Assembly (NCBI GenBank): GCA_001898645.1 | Contig: MKUQ01000060.1 | Coordinates: 62,001 to 126,000, forward strand | Direction of reading: 5' to 3' | From: Burkholderiales bacterium 70-64 | Lineage (GTDB): Bacteria; Pseudomonadota; Gammaproteobacteria; Burkholderiales; Burkholderiaceae_E | DNA length: 64,000 nucleotides | Shown: in pieces, positions 37,270 through 48,445 of the stretch | Numbering within the stretch: the stretch's first letter is position 1 | Layout: each line of letters starts with the position of its first letter | The notes under the pieces: model-generated | What the model was told of the DNA's origin: nothing | Seen by the model: the letters and a program-made list of their open reading frames with translations, nothing else | The model's database searches: none | Made by a program: the position numbers and the translations under genes

Positions 37270-37330
37270 CGACGGCAACTCGCAGCACTCGGTGCTGCGG
37301 CGATCGCCGCAGCAAGACCAGAGGAAAAAC

Positions 37331-37924
37331 TTGCGTCCGAGCATACCACGCACCATCGAGGAAGAAGCCGGCCGCGGTGCTGCGCGCAACACTCTGCTGG
37401 CGCGCCGCCGCTCGATGGCGCCCGATGTCCGTTGCGCGGCCGACGAGGCGATCGCCGCGCGGCTCGACGAGGTGCTCGCGGCGCGTCCGTGGGGTGCCGG
37501 CGACGTGCTGGGCGTGTACTGGCCGGTGCGCGGCGAACCCGACCTGCGCGAGGCGATGGCGCGCTGGCACCGCGCCGGGCGCGCCATCGCGCTGCCGCGC
37601 GTGGTGGCTGCCGATCGGGCGCTGGAGTTCGGCCGCTGGGAGCCCGGCTGGCCGATGCGCGAGGCGCAGTTCGGCATCCCGGTGCCCGAACCGTTCGTCG
37701 TCCTGGTCCCCACGCTGCTCATCGTGCCCTGCGTGGGCTTCGACGCACATGGCCATCGGCTCGGCTACGGCGGCGGCTACTACGACCGCACGCTCGGCGA
37801 GCGCGCGATCCCGGCGATCGGCGTGGCCTACGACGCCTGCGAGATCGAGCGCTTCGAGCCCGGCGCACACGACCGGCGCCTGGCCATGATCGTCACGCAG
37901 ACGCGGCAGGTGCCGCCGGGGTGA
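37331..37924 (+). CDS. 5-formyltetrahydrofolate cyclo-ligase family protein
   Basis: 197 residues. It converts 5-formyl-THF to 5,10-methenyl-THF with ATP. Motifs: ARRRSM near the start (substrate-binding basic stretch), VPCVGFD and GHRLGYGGGYYDRTL, the conserved C-terminal ATP/folate loop. The start is TTG at 37331, preceded by GAGG at six-base spacing; no ATG or GTG fits better. The 3' end overlaps the tail of the convergent EAL gene by 32 bases. In many proteobacteria this gene follows 6S RNA, but the gap here is too short to hold one. Confidence 0.9.
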   Translation: MRPSIPRTIEEEAGRGAARNTLLARRRSMAPDVRCAADEAIAARLDEVLAARPWGAGDVLGVYWPVRGEPDLREAMARWHRAGRAIALPRVVAADRALEFGRWEPGWPMREAQFGIPVPEPFVVLVPTLLIVPCVGFDAHGHRLGYGGGYYDRTLGERAIPAIGVAYDACEIERFEPGAHDRRLAMIVTQTRQVPPG

Positions 37925-39257
37925 GGGCGGCGGCGCGGTTGCGGTTGGCGCACCACTCGGGCAGGCGATCGGCCGGCAGCGCGGGCGAAAGCTGCCAGCC
38001 CTGGGCAAGGTCGCACCCGAGCCCGCGCAGCAGGCCCATCGTGTCCTCGTCCTCGACGCCCTCGGCGATCGCGCGCAGCCCGAAGGCGTGGGAGAGGTCG
38101 ATCAGCGCCTGCACGATGCGCCGCTCGCTGCTTCCGTGCAGCGCGCCCCGCACGAAGCTCTGGTCTATCTTCAGCTCGTCCAGGGGAAAGCGGCGCAGGT
38201 AGCCGAACGAGGAGTAGCCGGTGCCGAAGTCGTCGATCGACAGCCGGCAGCCGATCTCGCGCAACTGGTGCGCGATCCCGATCGCGGTGCGCTCGTTGCG
38301 CACCAGCGCGCTTTCGGTCAGCTCCAGCGTCAGCCGGCTGGCCGGCTGGCCCCAAATCTCGAGCGCGCGCGCCACCAGCATCGGAAACGACGAGTCCGAG
38401 AGCGTGATCGCCGACAGGTTGATGGCAACCGACATCTCGAGGCCGCCGGCGCGCCAGTCGGCGAGGTGGCGCAGCGCCGTGTTCAGCGCGAAGTGCGTGA
38501 GCGGGTCGACCAGGCCGCGCTCCTCGCATACCGAGGCGATGGTGGCCGGGTCGACCATGCGGCCGTCGGCGCGCCTCCAGCGGATGAGCGCTTCGCAGGC
38601 GCCGCAGCGGCCCGTGCGCAGATCGACCTGCGGCTGGAAATGCAGCTCGAGCTCGTTGGACTCGAGTGCGTGGCGCAGCTCGCGTTCGACGTCGTCGCGC
38701 CGCAGCGCCGACTCGCCGCCCTCGCGCAGGCACACGATCTCGACGTGGGCGTCGCGGTCGCGTGCGCGCGAGGCGGCATCGGAGGCTGCGGCCAGCAGCG
38801 TCATCGGCTCGCATGGCGATCCGGGCGCGGCCCATGCGCCCCCGATGCACGGGCGCAGCTGCACGCTGCGGAGCGCCTCGGGCGCGCCCGTCTCGAAGGG
38901 GCGCCGCAGAGCCTCGAGCAGCGCGTGGCCGGCCAGCTCGGCCAGCGCCTCGCTGGGCAGCCCGGACAGCAGCAGCCACAGCTCCTCGCGCGAGGCGAAG
39001 GCGTAGCGGTCTTCGGGGCGCAACAGTGCCTGCACGCGAGTGGCGATCTCGCGCAGCACGGCGGCATCCGAGGGATCCTGCGCCAGCGCCAGCAGCCGGT
39101 CGGAGCGGTGCAGGGCGATCACCAGCAGGACGGTGCGCGAGCCGTCGTCCTGGGCGAGGTGTCCGGCGAGGCCGTGCAGCAGCGCGGCAGGGGTCAGGCG
39201 GGCCGGTTCCACCGTATCAGGCGAGAGGCTCGGCTTCTGCTGCGAGCTGGCCGGCAT
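37893..39257 (-). CDS. Degenerate GGDEF plus intact EAL cyclic-di-GMP phosphodiesterase
   Basis: 454 residues. The N-terminal part (about 40-180) looks like a GGDEF fold, but its signature loop reads SREELW, so cyclase activity is not expected. The EAL domain is intact: EAL at 222-224, N280, E312 (ELTES), D342-D343 (DDFGTGYSS), K363 (LKIDQ) and E399 (AEGVE). It should hydrolyse cyclic-di-GMP to pGpG. The ATG at 39257 lies 41 bases inside the preceding HD-GYP gene, which suggests coupled translation; GTG at 39212 is an alternative start. Confidence 0.92.
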   Translation of the reverse strand: MPASSQQKPSLSPDTVEPARLTPAALLHGLAGHLAQDDGSRTVLLVIALHRSDRLLALAQDPSDAAVLREIATRVQALLRPEDRYAFASREELWLLLSGLPSEALAELAGHALLEALRRPFETGAPEALRSVQLRPCIGGAWAAPGSPCEPMTLLAAASDAASRARDRDAHVEIVCLREGGESALRRDDVERELRHALESNELELHFQPQVDLRTGRCGACEALIRWRRADGRMVDPATIASVCEERGLVDPLTHFALNTALRHLADWRAGGLEMSVAINLSAITLSDSSFPMLVARALEIWGQPASRLTLELTESALVRNERTAIGIAHQLREIGCRLSIDDFGTGYSSFGYLRRFPLDELKIDQSFVRGALHGSSERRIVQALIDLSHAFGLRAIAEGVEDEDTMGLLRGLGCDLAQGWQLSPALPADRLPEWCANRNRAAALTPAAPAASA

Positions 39258-40818
39258 AGTAGTCCCGCAGCTTCAGCCCGTAGGCGCCCGCGGCCAGCCC
39301 GCGCACGATGCGGATCGGCCGGTGCTCGCGGTCCTTGGGTCGCGTCAGCAGGTCGCGTTCGAAGGGCGTGCCCAGCGGCGTCTTCTCGGGCGTGGTCAGC
39401 ACCAGCACGCGCGGCTCGAGCCGGCGCACGCGGTTGTGGGCGAGCACCACCGCGACTTCGCCAGTGGACAGCTCCACCAGGCTGCCGACCGGGAAGATGC
39501 CGATCGATTGCACGAACTGCTCGACCAGCGGCTCGTGAAACGAGGTGCCGGCCCACTCGTACAGGTTCATCAGCGCGTCCTGCGGCGCCGAGGCATTGGC
39601 GTAGGGGCGCGCGGTGACGAGCGCCGCGAAGCTGTCGGCGATCGCCGCCATGCGGCCGTAGATCCCGATCTCCTCGCCCTTGAGGCCCTTGGGGTAGCCG
39701 CTGCCGTCGAGGCGCTCGTGATGCTGGGCGATGCCCTGCATCACCGGCTCGGCCAGCGCCACGCTCTGGGTGAGCGCCTCCAGGCCGAGCCGAACGTGCT
39801 CCTTGACCACGTTGTGCTCGGAAGGGGTGAGCATGCCGGGCTTGTCCAGCAGCGCGCGCGGCAGCCTGGTCTTGCCCACGTCGGCGAGCATGCCGATCAT
39901 GCCGAGGTGCGCCAGGTCGCGGCGCGGAAAACCGAGATGGCGGCCCAGTGCCACCAGGTACAGGCCGACCTTCACGCCGTGCTGGTAGGTGCCGTGGTCT
40001 TCCTCGCGCAGGCGCGCCACCCACATCAGGGCGTCGGGGTTGTCGATCATGCTGTCGACCATGTCGTCGACGGCGCGTCCCACCTCCTGCACGTTCGGCA
40101 CGCGCCCGCTGCGCACGTCGGCCATCAGCGCATCGAGCACCTGGCTGCCGCGCCCGAAGGCTTCGCGCGCGCGCGGCAGCTCCTCCTCGACCGGCGCGCG
40201 GTCGGCATAGCGGCGCAGCTTCATCTCGGGCGGCAGCTGGCTGCGGATGGCGCTGTGCGAATCGGCCTGCAGCGCGCGCATCTCGTCGCGGGCGTTCGCA
40301 TGGCCGGTCATGGAGCGCAGCCAGTCGAACGTGCGCCCGAACAGCGACGGCCGTGTCTGCGACGCCTCGCTGGCGACGGCGGTGGCCTTGATGAAGCGCC
40401 TGAAGCGTTCGCGCGTCTGGCTGCTGATCTTCACGTCCGAGCGGATGCGCACCGGGCGCGAGGGCGCCGCGTGCCGCGTGCGGCGCTCCTCGGGCGCGGC
40501 GGTCTCGAGGGGCAGCGGTGCGTCATCGGCCGGGGCGTCCGCATGCTCGAACGGCGTGCTGCCGAGCTCGGCCTTGCGGATCGCCTCGGCGACGTGCGCG
40601 CCCGACAGATCGAGGTCGACGTAGACGTAGCGGCAATAGCGGCGCAGCGTGTCGAGCTCGATCTGGCTGTCGACCAGGAAGCCCTGCAGCAGGAACGGCG
40701 TGTCGAGCCAGGGGCGGTCGAGCTCGGTGACGAACATGCCGCACTGCAGGCTCTCGGCCGGGATCTGGTAGCGCCTGGCGCTGGCGAGGCCCGGAATGTT
40801 CGGTATCGTGGCTGACAT
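39217..40818 (-). CDS. DUF3391 / HD-GYP protein with altered HD motif
   Basis: 533 residues. The N-terminal DUF3391 region (about 17-80, with GMFVTELDRPWLDTPF) is followed by a HD-GYP domain. The metal ligands H280, H341, H366-H367 and D395 and the GYP loop (374-376) are present, but the HD pair itself reads A312-D313 (GMLADVGK). The missing histidine normally binds iron or manganese, so phosphodiesterase activity is doubtful. A paralogue with the same change lies at 44200. TTGGTG and TAACAT at 40907-40878 could be its promoter. Confidence 0.9.
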   Translation of the reverse strand: MSATIPNIPGLASARRYQIPAESLQCGMFVTELDRPWLDTPFLLQGFLVDSQIELDTLRRYCRYVYVDLDLSGAHVAEAIRKAELGSTPFEHADAPADDAPLPLETAAPEERRTRHAAPSRPVRIRSDVKISSQTRERFRRFIKATAVASEASQTRPSLFGRTFDWLRSMTGHANARDEMRALQADSHSAIRSQLPPEMKLRRYADRAPVEEELPRAREAFGRGSQVLDALMADVRSGRVPNVQEVGRAVDDMVDSMIDNPDALMWVARLREEDHGTYQHGVKVGLYLVALGRHLGFPRRDLAHLGMIGMLADVGKTRLPRALLDKPGMLTPSEHNVVKEHVRLGLEALTQSVALAEPVMQGIAQHHERLDGSGYPKGLKGEEIGIYGRMAAIADSFAALVTARPYANASAPQDALMNLYEWAGTSFHEPLVEQFVQSIGIFPVGSLVELSTGEVAVVLAHNRVRRLEPRVLVLTTPEKTPLGTPFERDLLTRPKDREHRPIRIVRGLAAGAYGLKLRDYYAGQLAAEAEPLA

Positions 40819-40877
40819 GGCTCGAAACTGCGGCGGCGGCGCCGGCTCGGGCCGCCCTCCATGGGGGTTCGCGGTCC

Positions 40878-40907
40878 ATGTTAGCCACGGGCCGGGTGCT
40901 GCACCAA
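40878..40907 (-). promoter_or_regulatory. Candidate sigma-70 promoter for the HD-GYP gene
   Basis: TTGGTG (40907-40902) and TAACAT (40883-40878) on the minus strand, 18 bases apart, 60 bases before the start codon. The rest of the 150 bases between metF and this gene shows only GC-rich sequence, with no terminator that I can identify. Confidence 0.4.
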
Positions 40908-40968
40908 GGCCGGCGGCGCGGCCAGTCGGGCCGCCGGCAACAGCAACCGACGAACGGTGCGGGCCCCG

Positions 40969-41838
40969 CTATCGGCGGCCCGCGGCTCCGGCGCGCCGTG
41001 CGGGCGCGAGCGCCTCGAGGATGCGGCCGCTGTGGCCGGCCTGGTTCAGCGTGTAGAAATGCAGCCCCGGCGCGCCTTCGGCGAGCAGGCGCCGGCACAG
41101 GTCGGTGACCACCTCCGCGCCGAAGCTGCGGATCGATTCGATGTCGTCGCCGTAGCTCGCGAGCCGGTTGCGGATCCAGCGCGGGATCTCGGCGCCGCAG
41201 GCGTCGGAGAAGCGCGCCAGCTGCGCGAAATTGCCGATCGGCATGATGCCGGGCACGATGGGCGCGTCGATGCCGAGGCGGCGCGCGTCGTCGCGGAAGC
41301 GCAGGTAGGCGTCGGCGTTGTAGAAGTACTGCGTGATCGCCGAGCTCGCGCCGGCGCGCATCTTGGCCGCGAAGGCCCGCAGGTCGTCGTGCGGGCTGCG
41401 CGCCTGGGGGTGCATCTCGGGATACGCCGCGACCTCGATGTGGAACCAGTCGCCGGTCTCGGCGCGCACCCAGGCGACGAGATCGCTGGCGTAGCGGAAG
41501 TCGCCCGTGTCGACCATGCCGGAAGGCAGGTCGCCGCGCAGGGCGACGATGCGCCCGATGCCGTGAGCGCGGTAGGTGGCGAGCAGCTCGCGTACCGACT
41601 CGCGGGTGGCGCCCACGCACGACAGATGCGGCGCCACCGGCCTGCGCTCGGCGGCGATCTCGAGCACGGTCGCGAGCGTCTTCTCGCGCGTGGCCCCGCC
41701 GGCGCCGTAGGTGACGCTGTAGAAGGCCGGCGCGAAGGCGGCCAGCTCCTCGCGCACCGCGCGCAGCTTGTCCATGCCGGCGGGCGTGTTGGGCGGGAAG
41801 AATTCGAAGCTCAGGGTGACGTCGGGCGGAGAGGTCAT
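40969..41838 (-). CDS. metF: Methylenetetrahydrofolate reductase
   Basis: 289 residues. It makes 5-methyl-THF, the methyl donor for methionine synthase. Motifs: SFEFFPPNT at the start, VTYGAGG, ALRGDLP and the FAD-binding region FIPQYFYN-like sequence ITQYFYN. The ATG at 41838 overlaps the tlyA stop (ATGA), so translation is coupled. It is the third gene of the SAH-riboswitch operon, so methyl-group supply and SAH removal are controlled together. Confidence 0.95.
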   Translation of the reverse strand: MTSPPDVTLSFEFFPPNTPAGMDKLRAVREELAAFAPAFYSVTYGAGGATREKTLATVLEIAAERRPVAPHLSCVGATRESVRELLATYRAHGIGRIVALRGDLPSGMVDTGDFRYASDLVAWVRAETGDWFHIEVAAYPEMHPQARSPHDDLRAFAAKMRAGASSAITQYFYNADAYLRFRDDARRLGIDAPIVPGIMPIGNFAQLARFSDACGAEIPRWIRNRLASYGDDIESIRSFGAEVVTDLCRRLLAEGAPGLHFYTLNQAGHSGRILEALAPARRAGAAGRR

Positions 41839-42590
41839 TTGCGTGCGTACAGGAAGAATTCGCGGTTGCCGTCGCCGCCGCGGATCGGGCTGTCGAACCA
41901 CTCGAGGACCTGCCAGCCGGCGAGCGCGGCGGCCCCTTCGATGTCGCGGCGCACCGTCTCGTAGCGCGTCGCGTCGCGCACCAGGCCGCGCCGGTCGACG
42001 CCGCCCGGGCCGAGCTCGAACTGCGGCTTGACCAGCGCCAGCAGCCGCGCGCCGGCGCGTGCGAGCGCGTATGCCGGGCGCAGCGCGTGCGCGAGCGAGA
42101 TGAAGCTCAGGTCGGCCACCACCAGGTCGAAGCCGCCCGGCGGGCAGGCTGCGCCGAGCGCAGCGGCCTCGAGCGTGCGCACGTTCACGCCCTCGAAGGC
42201 GTGCACGCGAGGATCCGCGCGCAGGCGCTCATGCAGCTGTCCGTGGCCGACGTCGATGCCGGTGACGTGCGCCGCGCCGGCGGCGAGCAGACAGTCGGTG
42301 AAGCCGCCGGTGCTCTGGCCGAGGTCGAGGCAGGCCAGTGCGCGCACGTCGAGCCGCGTGTGCTCGAGCGCCCCGGCGAGCTTCAGGCCGCCGCGCGAGA
42401 CGAAGCGCAGCTCGGCGTCGTCGCACAGCTGCAGCTCGCAGTCGTCGGGCAGGTCCTCGCCGACCTTCCTCGGCGCCGTCCAGCCCTGCGGCCCGAGCCA
42501 GCGCACCGCGCCGCGCGCGATCAGGCGCTGCGCCGCCGAGCGCGACGGCGCCAGGCCGTGGCGCACCAGGAGCTGGTCGGCGCGGGTCAT
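41835..42590 (-). CDS. TlyA-family S4/FtsJ-like rRNA methyltransferase
   Basis: 251 residues. An N-terminal S4 RNA-binding domain (TRADQLLVRHGLAPSRSAAQRLI) is joined to a FtsJ-like SAM-binding fold (SRGGLKLAGAL, LDLGQSTGGFTDCLL, DLSFISL, VKPQFE). Characterised TlyA proteins 2'-O-methylate rRNA; the earlier name haemolysin is historic. It sits between ahcY and metF, 18 bases after ahcY. Its product SAH is removed by AhcY, which explains the operon. Confidence 0.9.
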   Translation of the reverse strand: MTRADQLLVRHGLAPSRSAAQRLIARGAVRWLGPQGWTAPRKVGEDLPDDCELQLCDDAELRFVSRGGLKLAGALEHTRLDVRALACLDLGQSTGGFTDCLLAAGAAHVTGIDVGHGQLHERLRADPRVHAFEGVNVRTLEAAALGAACPPGGFDLVVADLSFISLAHALRPAYALARAGARLLALVKPQFELGPGGVDRRGLVRDATRYETVRRDIEGAAALAGWQVLEWFDSPIRGGDGNREFFLYARK

Positions 42591-42608
42591 GGCACGGCGC
42601 GGCGAGGG

Positions 42609-44027
<1,419 letters not shown>

Positions 44028-44050
44028 GGTCACTCCATGAAGGGGTGACC
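44028..44050 (-). promoter_or_regulatory. Shine-Dalgarno-hiding hairpin before ahcY
   Basis: The mRNA can pair GGUCAC (44050-44045) with GUGACC (44033-44028), plus two inner G-C pairs, enclosing UUCAU. The 3' side contains the GGAG ribosome-binding site and ends next to the ATG. It is the natural candidate for the off state of the SAH riboswitch. A second small hairpin (CCGUG/CACGG at 44111-44095) lies between it and the aptamer. Confidence 0.55.
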
Positions 44051-44112
44051 CGCTGCGCGAAAGCCGGGGCGCCGATGCCGCTGGCGCTCGTCGGCCGTGC
44101 AGGGGTCACGGA

Positions 44113-44190
44113 TCAACGAGCGCGGTTGGTACACGGCCCCGAGCCTGGCGGTTCCGGACATGCCGGAACCCGTTGCAGCGCTCCTCGGGA
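44113..44190 (-). promoter_or_regulatory. SAH riboswitch
   Basis: The minus-strand RNA has CCGAGGAGCGCUGCAACGG, a hairpin (GGUUCCGG...CCGGAACC), CGCCAGGCUCGG and, after a short linker, AACCGCGCUC, which is the conserved SAH-riboswitch order. CCGAG pairs with CUCGG (P1), and GAGCGC with GCGCUC forms the pseudoknot. It precedes ahcY, its usual target. SAH binding should raise expression of the ahcY-tlyA-metF operon. Confidence 0.94.
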
Positions 44191-44198
44191 TGCAGCGG

Positions 44199-44204
44199 AT
44201 TATA
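44199..44204 (-). promoter_or_regulatory. -10 box of the ahcY operon
   Basis: TATAAT on the minus strand, 9 bases upstream of the SAH aptamer. It overlaps the stop codon of the upstream HD-GYP gene (44200-44202). No good -35 box was recognised. Confidence 0.7.
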
Positions 44205-45870
44205 AGCCGGCCGGCTCGCGGGCGTAGTAGTCCCTCAGCCGCAACCCGAATGCGCCCGCCGGCAGCCCGCGGGCGATGTGCACGCGCGCGCCGTCGTAGA
44301 CCTCGTCGGGGTCCTGCTGGCCGGTGCGGTCCTGCACCGGACGCAGCGGCCCCTTGTCGGCCCCGGTGAGCACGACCAGCTTCGGCTGCAGCCGCTGCGC
44401 GTCGCGCGAGCGCCCGACCACCGCCGCGACCTCGCCGCCGGCGAGCTCGACCAGCGTGCCGATCGGGTACACCCCGATGGCGAGCACGAAGCGCTCGACC
44501 AGGCCGCGGTCGAACAGCGATGCCGACCAGTCGTGCAGCGCGGCCAGGGCATCCTCGGTCGACAGCGGGTTGGCGTAGGGCCGCGCCGCGGTCAGCGCGC
44601 AGAAACTGTCGACGATGCCTGCCATCCGGCCGTGCAGGCCGATCGCCGGCCCCCTGGACGCCTCGGGGTAGCCCGAGCCGTCGAGGCGTTCGTGGTGCTG
44701 CGCGATGCCGTGCAGCACCGGCTCGGGCAGCTCGCCTGCGCGCGCCAGCACGTCCAGGCCGATCTTCACGTGCTGCTTCATCAGCGCGTAGTCCTGCGGC
44801 GCCAGCACGCCGGGATGCTCGACGAGCTCGCGCGGCAGCAAGGCCTTGCCGATGTCGGCGAGCAGGCCCGTGAGCACCAGCTCGGCGATCGATGCCCGGG
44901 CCATGCCCAGCGCGCGGCCGAACTCGGCCAGATGCAGTGCAACGGCCACCGCCGGGTTCGGCACCGGCGTGCTCTGGGCGTAGACCGCGCCCAGCCAGCG
45001 CATGGCGTCGGGCGCGAGCATCAGGGCGCCGGCGAACTCGTCGGCCGCCTCCACCACCGGTTCCAGGACCAGCGGCCGGCCCAGGCGCACCTGCCGCAAC
45101 GCCCGGTCGGCGGCCGCCACCAGGCGGGCGTGCAGCGGTCGCGCCGCCGTGAGCGTGTCGCGCAGCGGCGCGGGGACGGGGACCTCGACCGCGCCGATGG
45201 CTGCGCCCCACACGGCGCGCAGCGCCGGCAGGCCGGGCGCCGCGTGCGTGCCCTCGGCCGCATCGGGCCCGGCCCGCCGGCCGTTCAGCCCGAGCCAGCC
45301 GCGCAGCCGCGCCGGCAGGGTCGTGTGCTCGTCCGCGGGCCGCTGCGGCGCGGCTTCGCGCAGCAGCCTGCGGATGCGCGCCTGCGCCAGCTCGCTCGGG
45401 TGCACGTCGTTGCGCGCGTGCTGGCGCGCGTTGGCCACTTCGTGGCGCAGGGCCTCGGCCCGCCGCCGCAGGCGATGGCGGGCGCGCTGCTTGCGCTGCG
45501 CCTCGTCTTCGTCGAGCGGGCCGGCAGCCCGCGTTTCGTCGCGCCCCGTGGGCTCGATGTCCTGGAGCTCCGGCGAGCGGTCGCTCGAGAGCACTGCCGC
45601 TGCGCGGATCGCCGCGAGCAGGTCGGCGCCGGAGCGGGCCGCATCGACCGTCACGTAGCGGCAGTGATGGCGGATCGCAGCGAGCTCGGCTTCGCTCGCC
45701 ACCAGCAGGCCGCCGGCCGGCAGCGGCGTATCCGCCCAGGGGCGGTCGAGCTCGGCCACGTACATGCCGGGCAGCACCCGCTGGGTGTCGATGCGGTAGC
45801 GCCCGTCGGAGGCCGGGGCGACGGAAGGGTAGACGATCTCCTCGAGATCTGCCAGGAACGGCGTCGACAT
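44200..45870 (-). CDS. DUF3391 / degenerate HD-GYP protein, second copy
   Basis: 556 residues, paralogue of the gene at 39217: the N-terminal block GMYVAELDRPWADTPL and the C-terminal YYAREPAGL region align. The HD-GYP domain keeps HH(E) 392-394 and GYP 400-402, but HD reads A338-D339 and the first metal histidine is P306, so it has lost two ligands. It is expected to be inactive as a phosphodiesterase and may act as a cyclic-di-GMP receptor or scaffold. A ~110-residue Arg/Glu-rich helical insert lies at 110-220. The ATG at 45870 is preferred over one at 45948. Confidence 0.87.
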   Translation of the reverse strand: MSTPFLADLEEIVYPSVAPASDGRYRIDTQRVLPGMYVAELDRPWADTPLPAGGLLVASEAELAAIRHHCRYVTVDAARSGADLLAAIRAAAVLSSDRSPELQDIEPTGRDETRAAGPLDEDEAQRKQRARHRLRRRAEALRHEVANARQHARNDVHPSELAQARIRRLLREAAPQRPADEHTTLPARLRGWLGLNGRRAGPDAAEGTHAAPGLPALRAVWGAAIGAVEVPVPAPLRDTLTAARPLHARLVAAADRALRQVRLGRPLVLEPVVEAADEFAGALMLAPDAMRWLGAVYAQSTPVPNPAVAVALHLAEFGRALGMARASIAELVLTGLLADIGKALLPRELVEHPGVLAPQDYALMKQHVKIGLDVLARAGELPEPVLHGIAQHHERLDGSGYPEASRGPAIGLHGRMAGIVDSFCALTAARPYANPLSTEDALAALHDWSASLFDRGLVERFVLAIGVYPIGTLVELAGGEVAAVVGRSRDAQRLQPKLVVLTGADKGPLRPVQDRTGQQDPDEVYDGARVHIARGLPAGAFGLRLRDYYAREPAGL

Positions 45871-46042
45871 CGTGGATCCGGGGGCGCGTTCGCGAGCGTG
45901 GTGGTGGCGACAGGCCGTAGCGTAGCGATGCCGCAGGGAGTCGTCCACGTGCCTGCCGTGCGCGTGTGCGCAAGCGCGACACTCGCCGACGAAGGGTCGC
46001 GCACGGCATTCGGGCGGTGTCTCCGGGCGTTACACTGCGAGG

Positions 46043-46681
46043 ATGTCCCGGCTGTCAGATCTACGCAAAAGCTACGAGCGGGGCGAGCTCGACGAAACGC
46101 ATGCGTCGGCCGATCCGCTCGACCAGTTCCGCACCTGGTTCGAGCAGGCACTGCGCGCCGAGCTGCCCGAGCCCAACGCCATGACGGTGGCCACCGTGGG
46201 AGAAAACGGGCGACCCTCCACACGCGTCGTGCTGGTCAAGGATTTCGACGCCCGCGGCATCGTCTGGTACACCAATTACGAAAGCCGCAAGGGGCGCGAG
46301 CTGGCGCTGCATCCGGTAGCCGCCCTGCAGTTCCACTGGGTCGAGCTCGAGCGCGTGGTGCGCATCGAGGGCAGCGTGGCGCGCGTCGATGCGGCCGAGT
46401 CGGACCGCTATTTCGAGTCGCGCCCCCTGGCCTCGCGCATCGGGGCCTGGGCCTCGGAGCAGAGCCGCCCGCTGGCCTCGCGGGCAGCGCTGGTGGCCCG
46501 TGCGGCGGAATTCGGCCTGAAGTTCGGCCTGCATCCGCCGCGGCCGCCGCACTGGGGCGGCTTTCGCCTGAGCCCCGATTATTGGGAGTTCTGGCAGGGG
46601 CGGCCGTCGCGGCTGCACGACCGGCTGGCCTATCGGCGTACCCCCGACGGGGGCTGGTCGCGCCAGCGCCTGTCGCCCTAG
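46043..46681 (+). CDS. pdxH: Pyridoxamine/pyridoxine 5'-phosphate oxidase
   Basis: 212 residues. FMN enzyme producing pyridoxal 5'-phosphate. Motifs: [23 protein letters not shown] (FMN site), [24 protein letters not shown], and the C-terminal [11 protein letters not shown] and WSRQRLSP, including the conserved final LxP. The ATG at 46043 is only about 6 bases after a TACACT box and has GAGG directly abutting, so the transcript may be leaderless or the promoter lies farther up. The 172-base gap to the HD-GYP gene has no other feature. Confidence 0.96.
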   Translation: MSRLSDLRKSYERGELDETHASADPLDQFRTWFEQALRAELPEPNAMTVATVGENGRPSTRVVLVKDFDARGIVWYTNYESRKGRELALHPVAALQFHWVELERVVRIEGSVARVDAAESDRYFESRPLASRIGAWASEQSRPLASRAALVARAAEFGLKFGLHPPRPPHWGGFRLSPDYWEFWQGRPSRLHDRLAYRRTPDGGWSRQRLSP

Positions 46682-46683
46682 GT

Positions 46684-47052
46684 TCAATGCAGCCTGGAGG
46701 CGATCAGCTGCAAGAGCGCCTGCGGGACCAGCGCGAACGGATCGTTGCGTTGCGCGAGCGCGATGGCCGCGGCGCGCAGCGCGGGCGTGCACGCGATCAG
46801 CGCCTCGAGGGTCCGCGCATCGTCGCCCTCCTCGGCTGCCCGCAGCGCTTCCGACAGGCAATCGACAGGCAGCTCGAGCCCGCCGGCTTCGCCGGCCTCG
46901 ATGCGGCTGGCCAGGGCCACCAGCCCGAGCCGGGTGCTGATCGACAGGCGCGGCTCGGCAGCCAGCGCCTCGGTGAGCGCGGCCGTCAGGCCGGTGGCAC
47001 TTGGCCGGCTGCTGCCGGCCAGGTGGGCCACGAAATGCAGGAGCGACGACAT
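46684..47052 (-). CDS. Hypothetical protein downstream of metK
   Basis: 122 residues, rich in Ala and Leu, predicted helical (LTAALTEALAAEPRLSISTRLGLVALASRIEAG). No known domain, signal peptide or membrane helix. It begins 43 bases after metK on the same strand, so it may be co-transcribed. The ATG at 47052 has no clear Shine-Dalgarno. It is convergent with pdxH, 2 bases away. The coding status is likely but not certain. Confidence 0.55.
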   Translation of the reverse strand: MSSLLHFVAHLAGSSRPSATGLTAALTEALAAEPRLSISTRLGLVALASRIEAGEAGGLELPVDCLSEALRAAEEGDDARTLEALIACTPALRAAAIALAQRNDPFALVPQALLQLIASRLH

Positions 47053-47095
47053 GGCGCCATTGGACCAGAGCCGGCGCGCGCCGGCTTGATCCGCG

Positions 47096-48274
<1,179 letters not shown>

Positions 48275-48440
48275 CGCTTCTCTCCTGTGAAGTCGGACGG
48301 CTGGGCCTGGTTCGCGCATCCGCTGCGCGAGGCCCGTCGGCGCTGCCGATTCCGGGAGAAGCGGCGACGCTTTAGCGGGATTGTTCGGGGCACACGTGCA
48401 CCCCCGCCGCCCCGCAAGTTGTCCCATTAACTCGGCGGCA
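48275..48440 (-). promoter_or_regulatory. Structured metK leader RNA, unassigned
   Basis: In mRNA order: an outer GCGGG/CCCGC helix (48415-48411 with 48379-48375) holding a GGGGUGCAC/GUGCCCC-type hairpin (48404-48387); a small AAGCG/CGCUU hairpin; then a nested helix AGGCCC/GGGCCU enclosing UGCGCG/CGCGCA (48335-48303). The Shine-Dalgarno AGGAGA is at 48286-48281. I do not recognise the SAM-I, SAM-II, SAM-V, SAM/SAH or SAH consensus. It may be a regulator of metK of another kind. Confidence 0.5.
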
Positions 48441-48445
48441 CGCCG

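Noticed and set aside
37270-37330. 6S RNA upstream of the 5-formyl-THF cyclo-ligase gene
   Set aside because: The usual ssrS-ygfA link was considered, but the gap is only 61 bases, too short for 6S RNA.
48275-48440. Known SAM or SAH riboswitch upstream of metK
   Set aside because: The conserved cores of the classes I know are not present, unlike the clear SAH aptamer before ahcY, so it was reported as unassigned.
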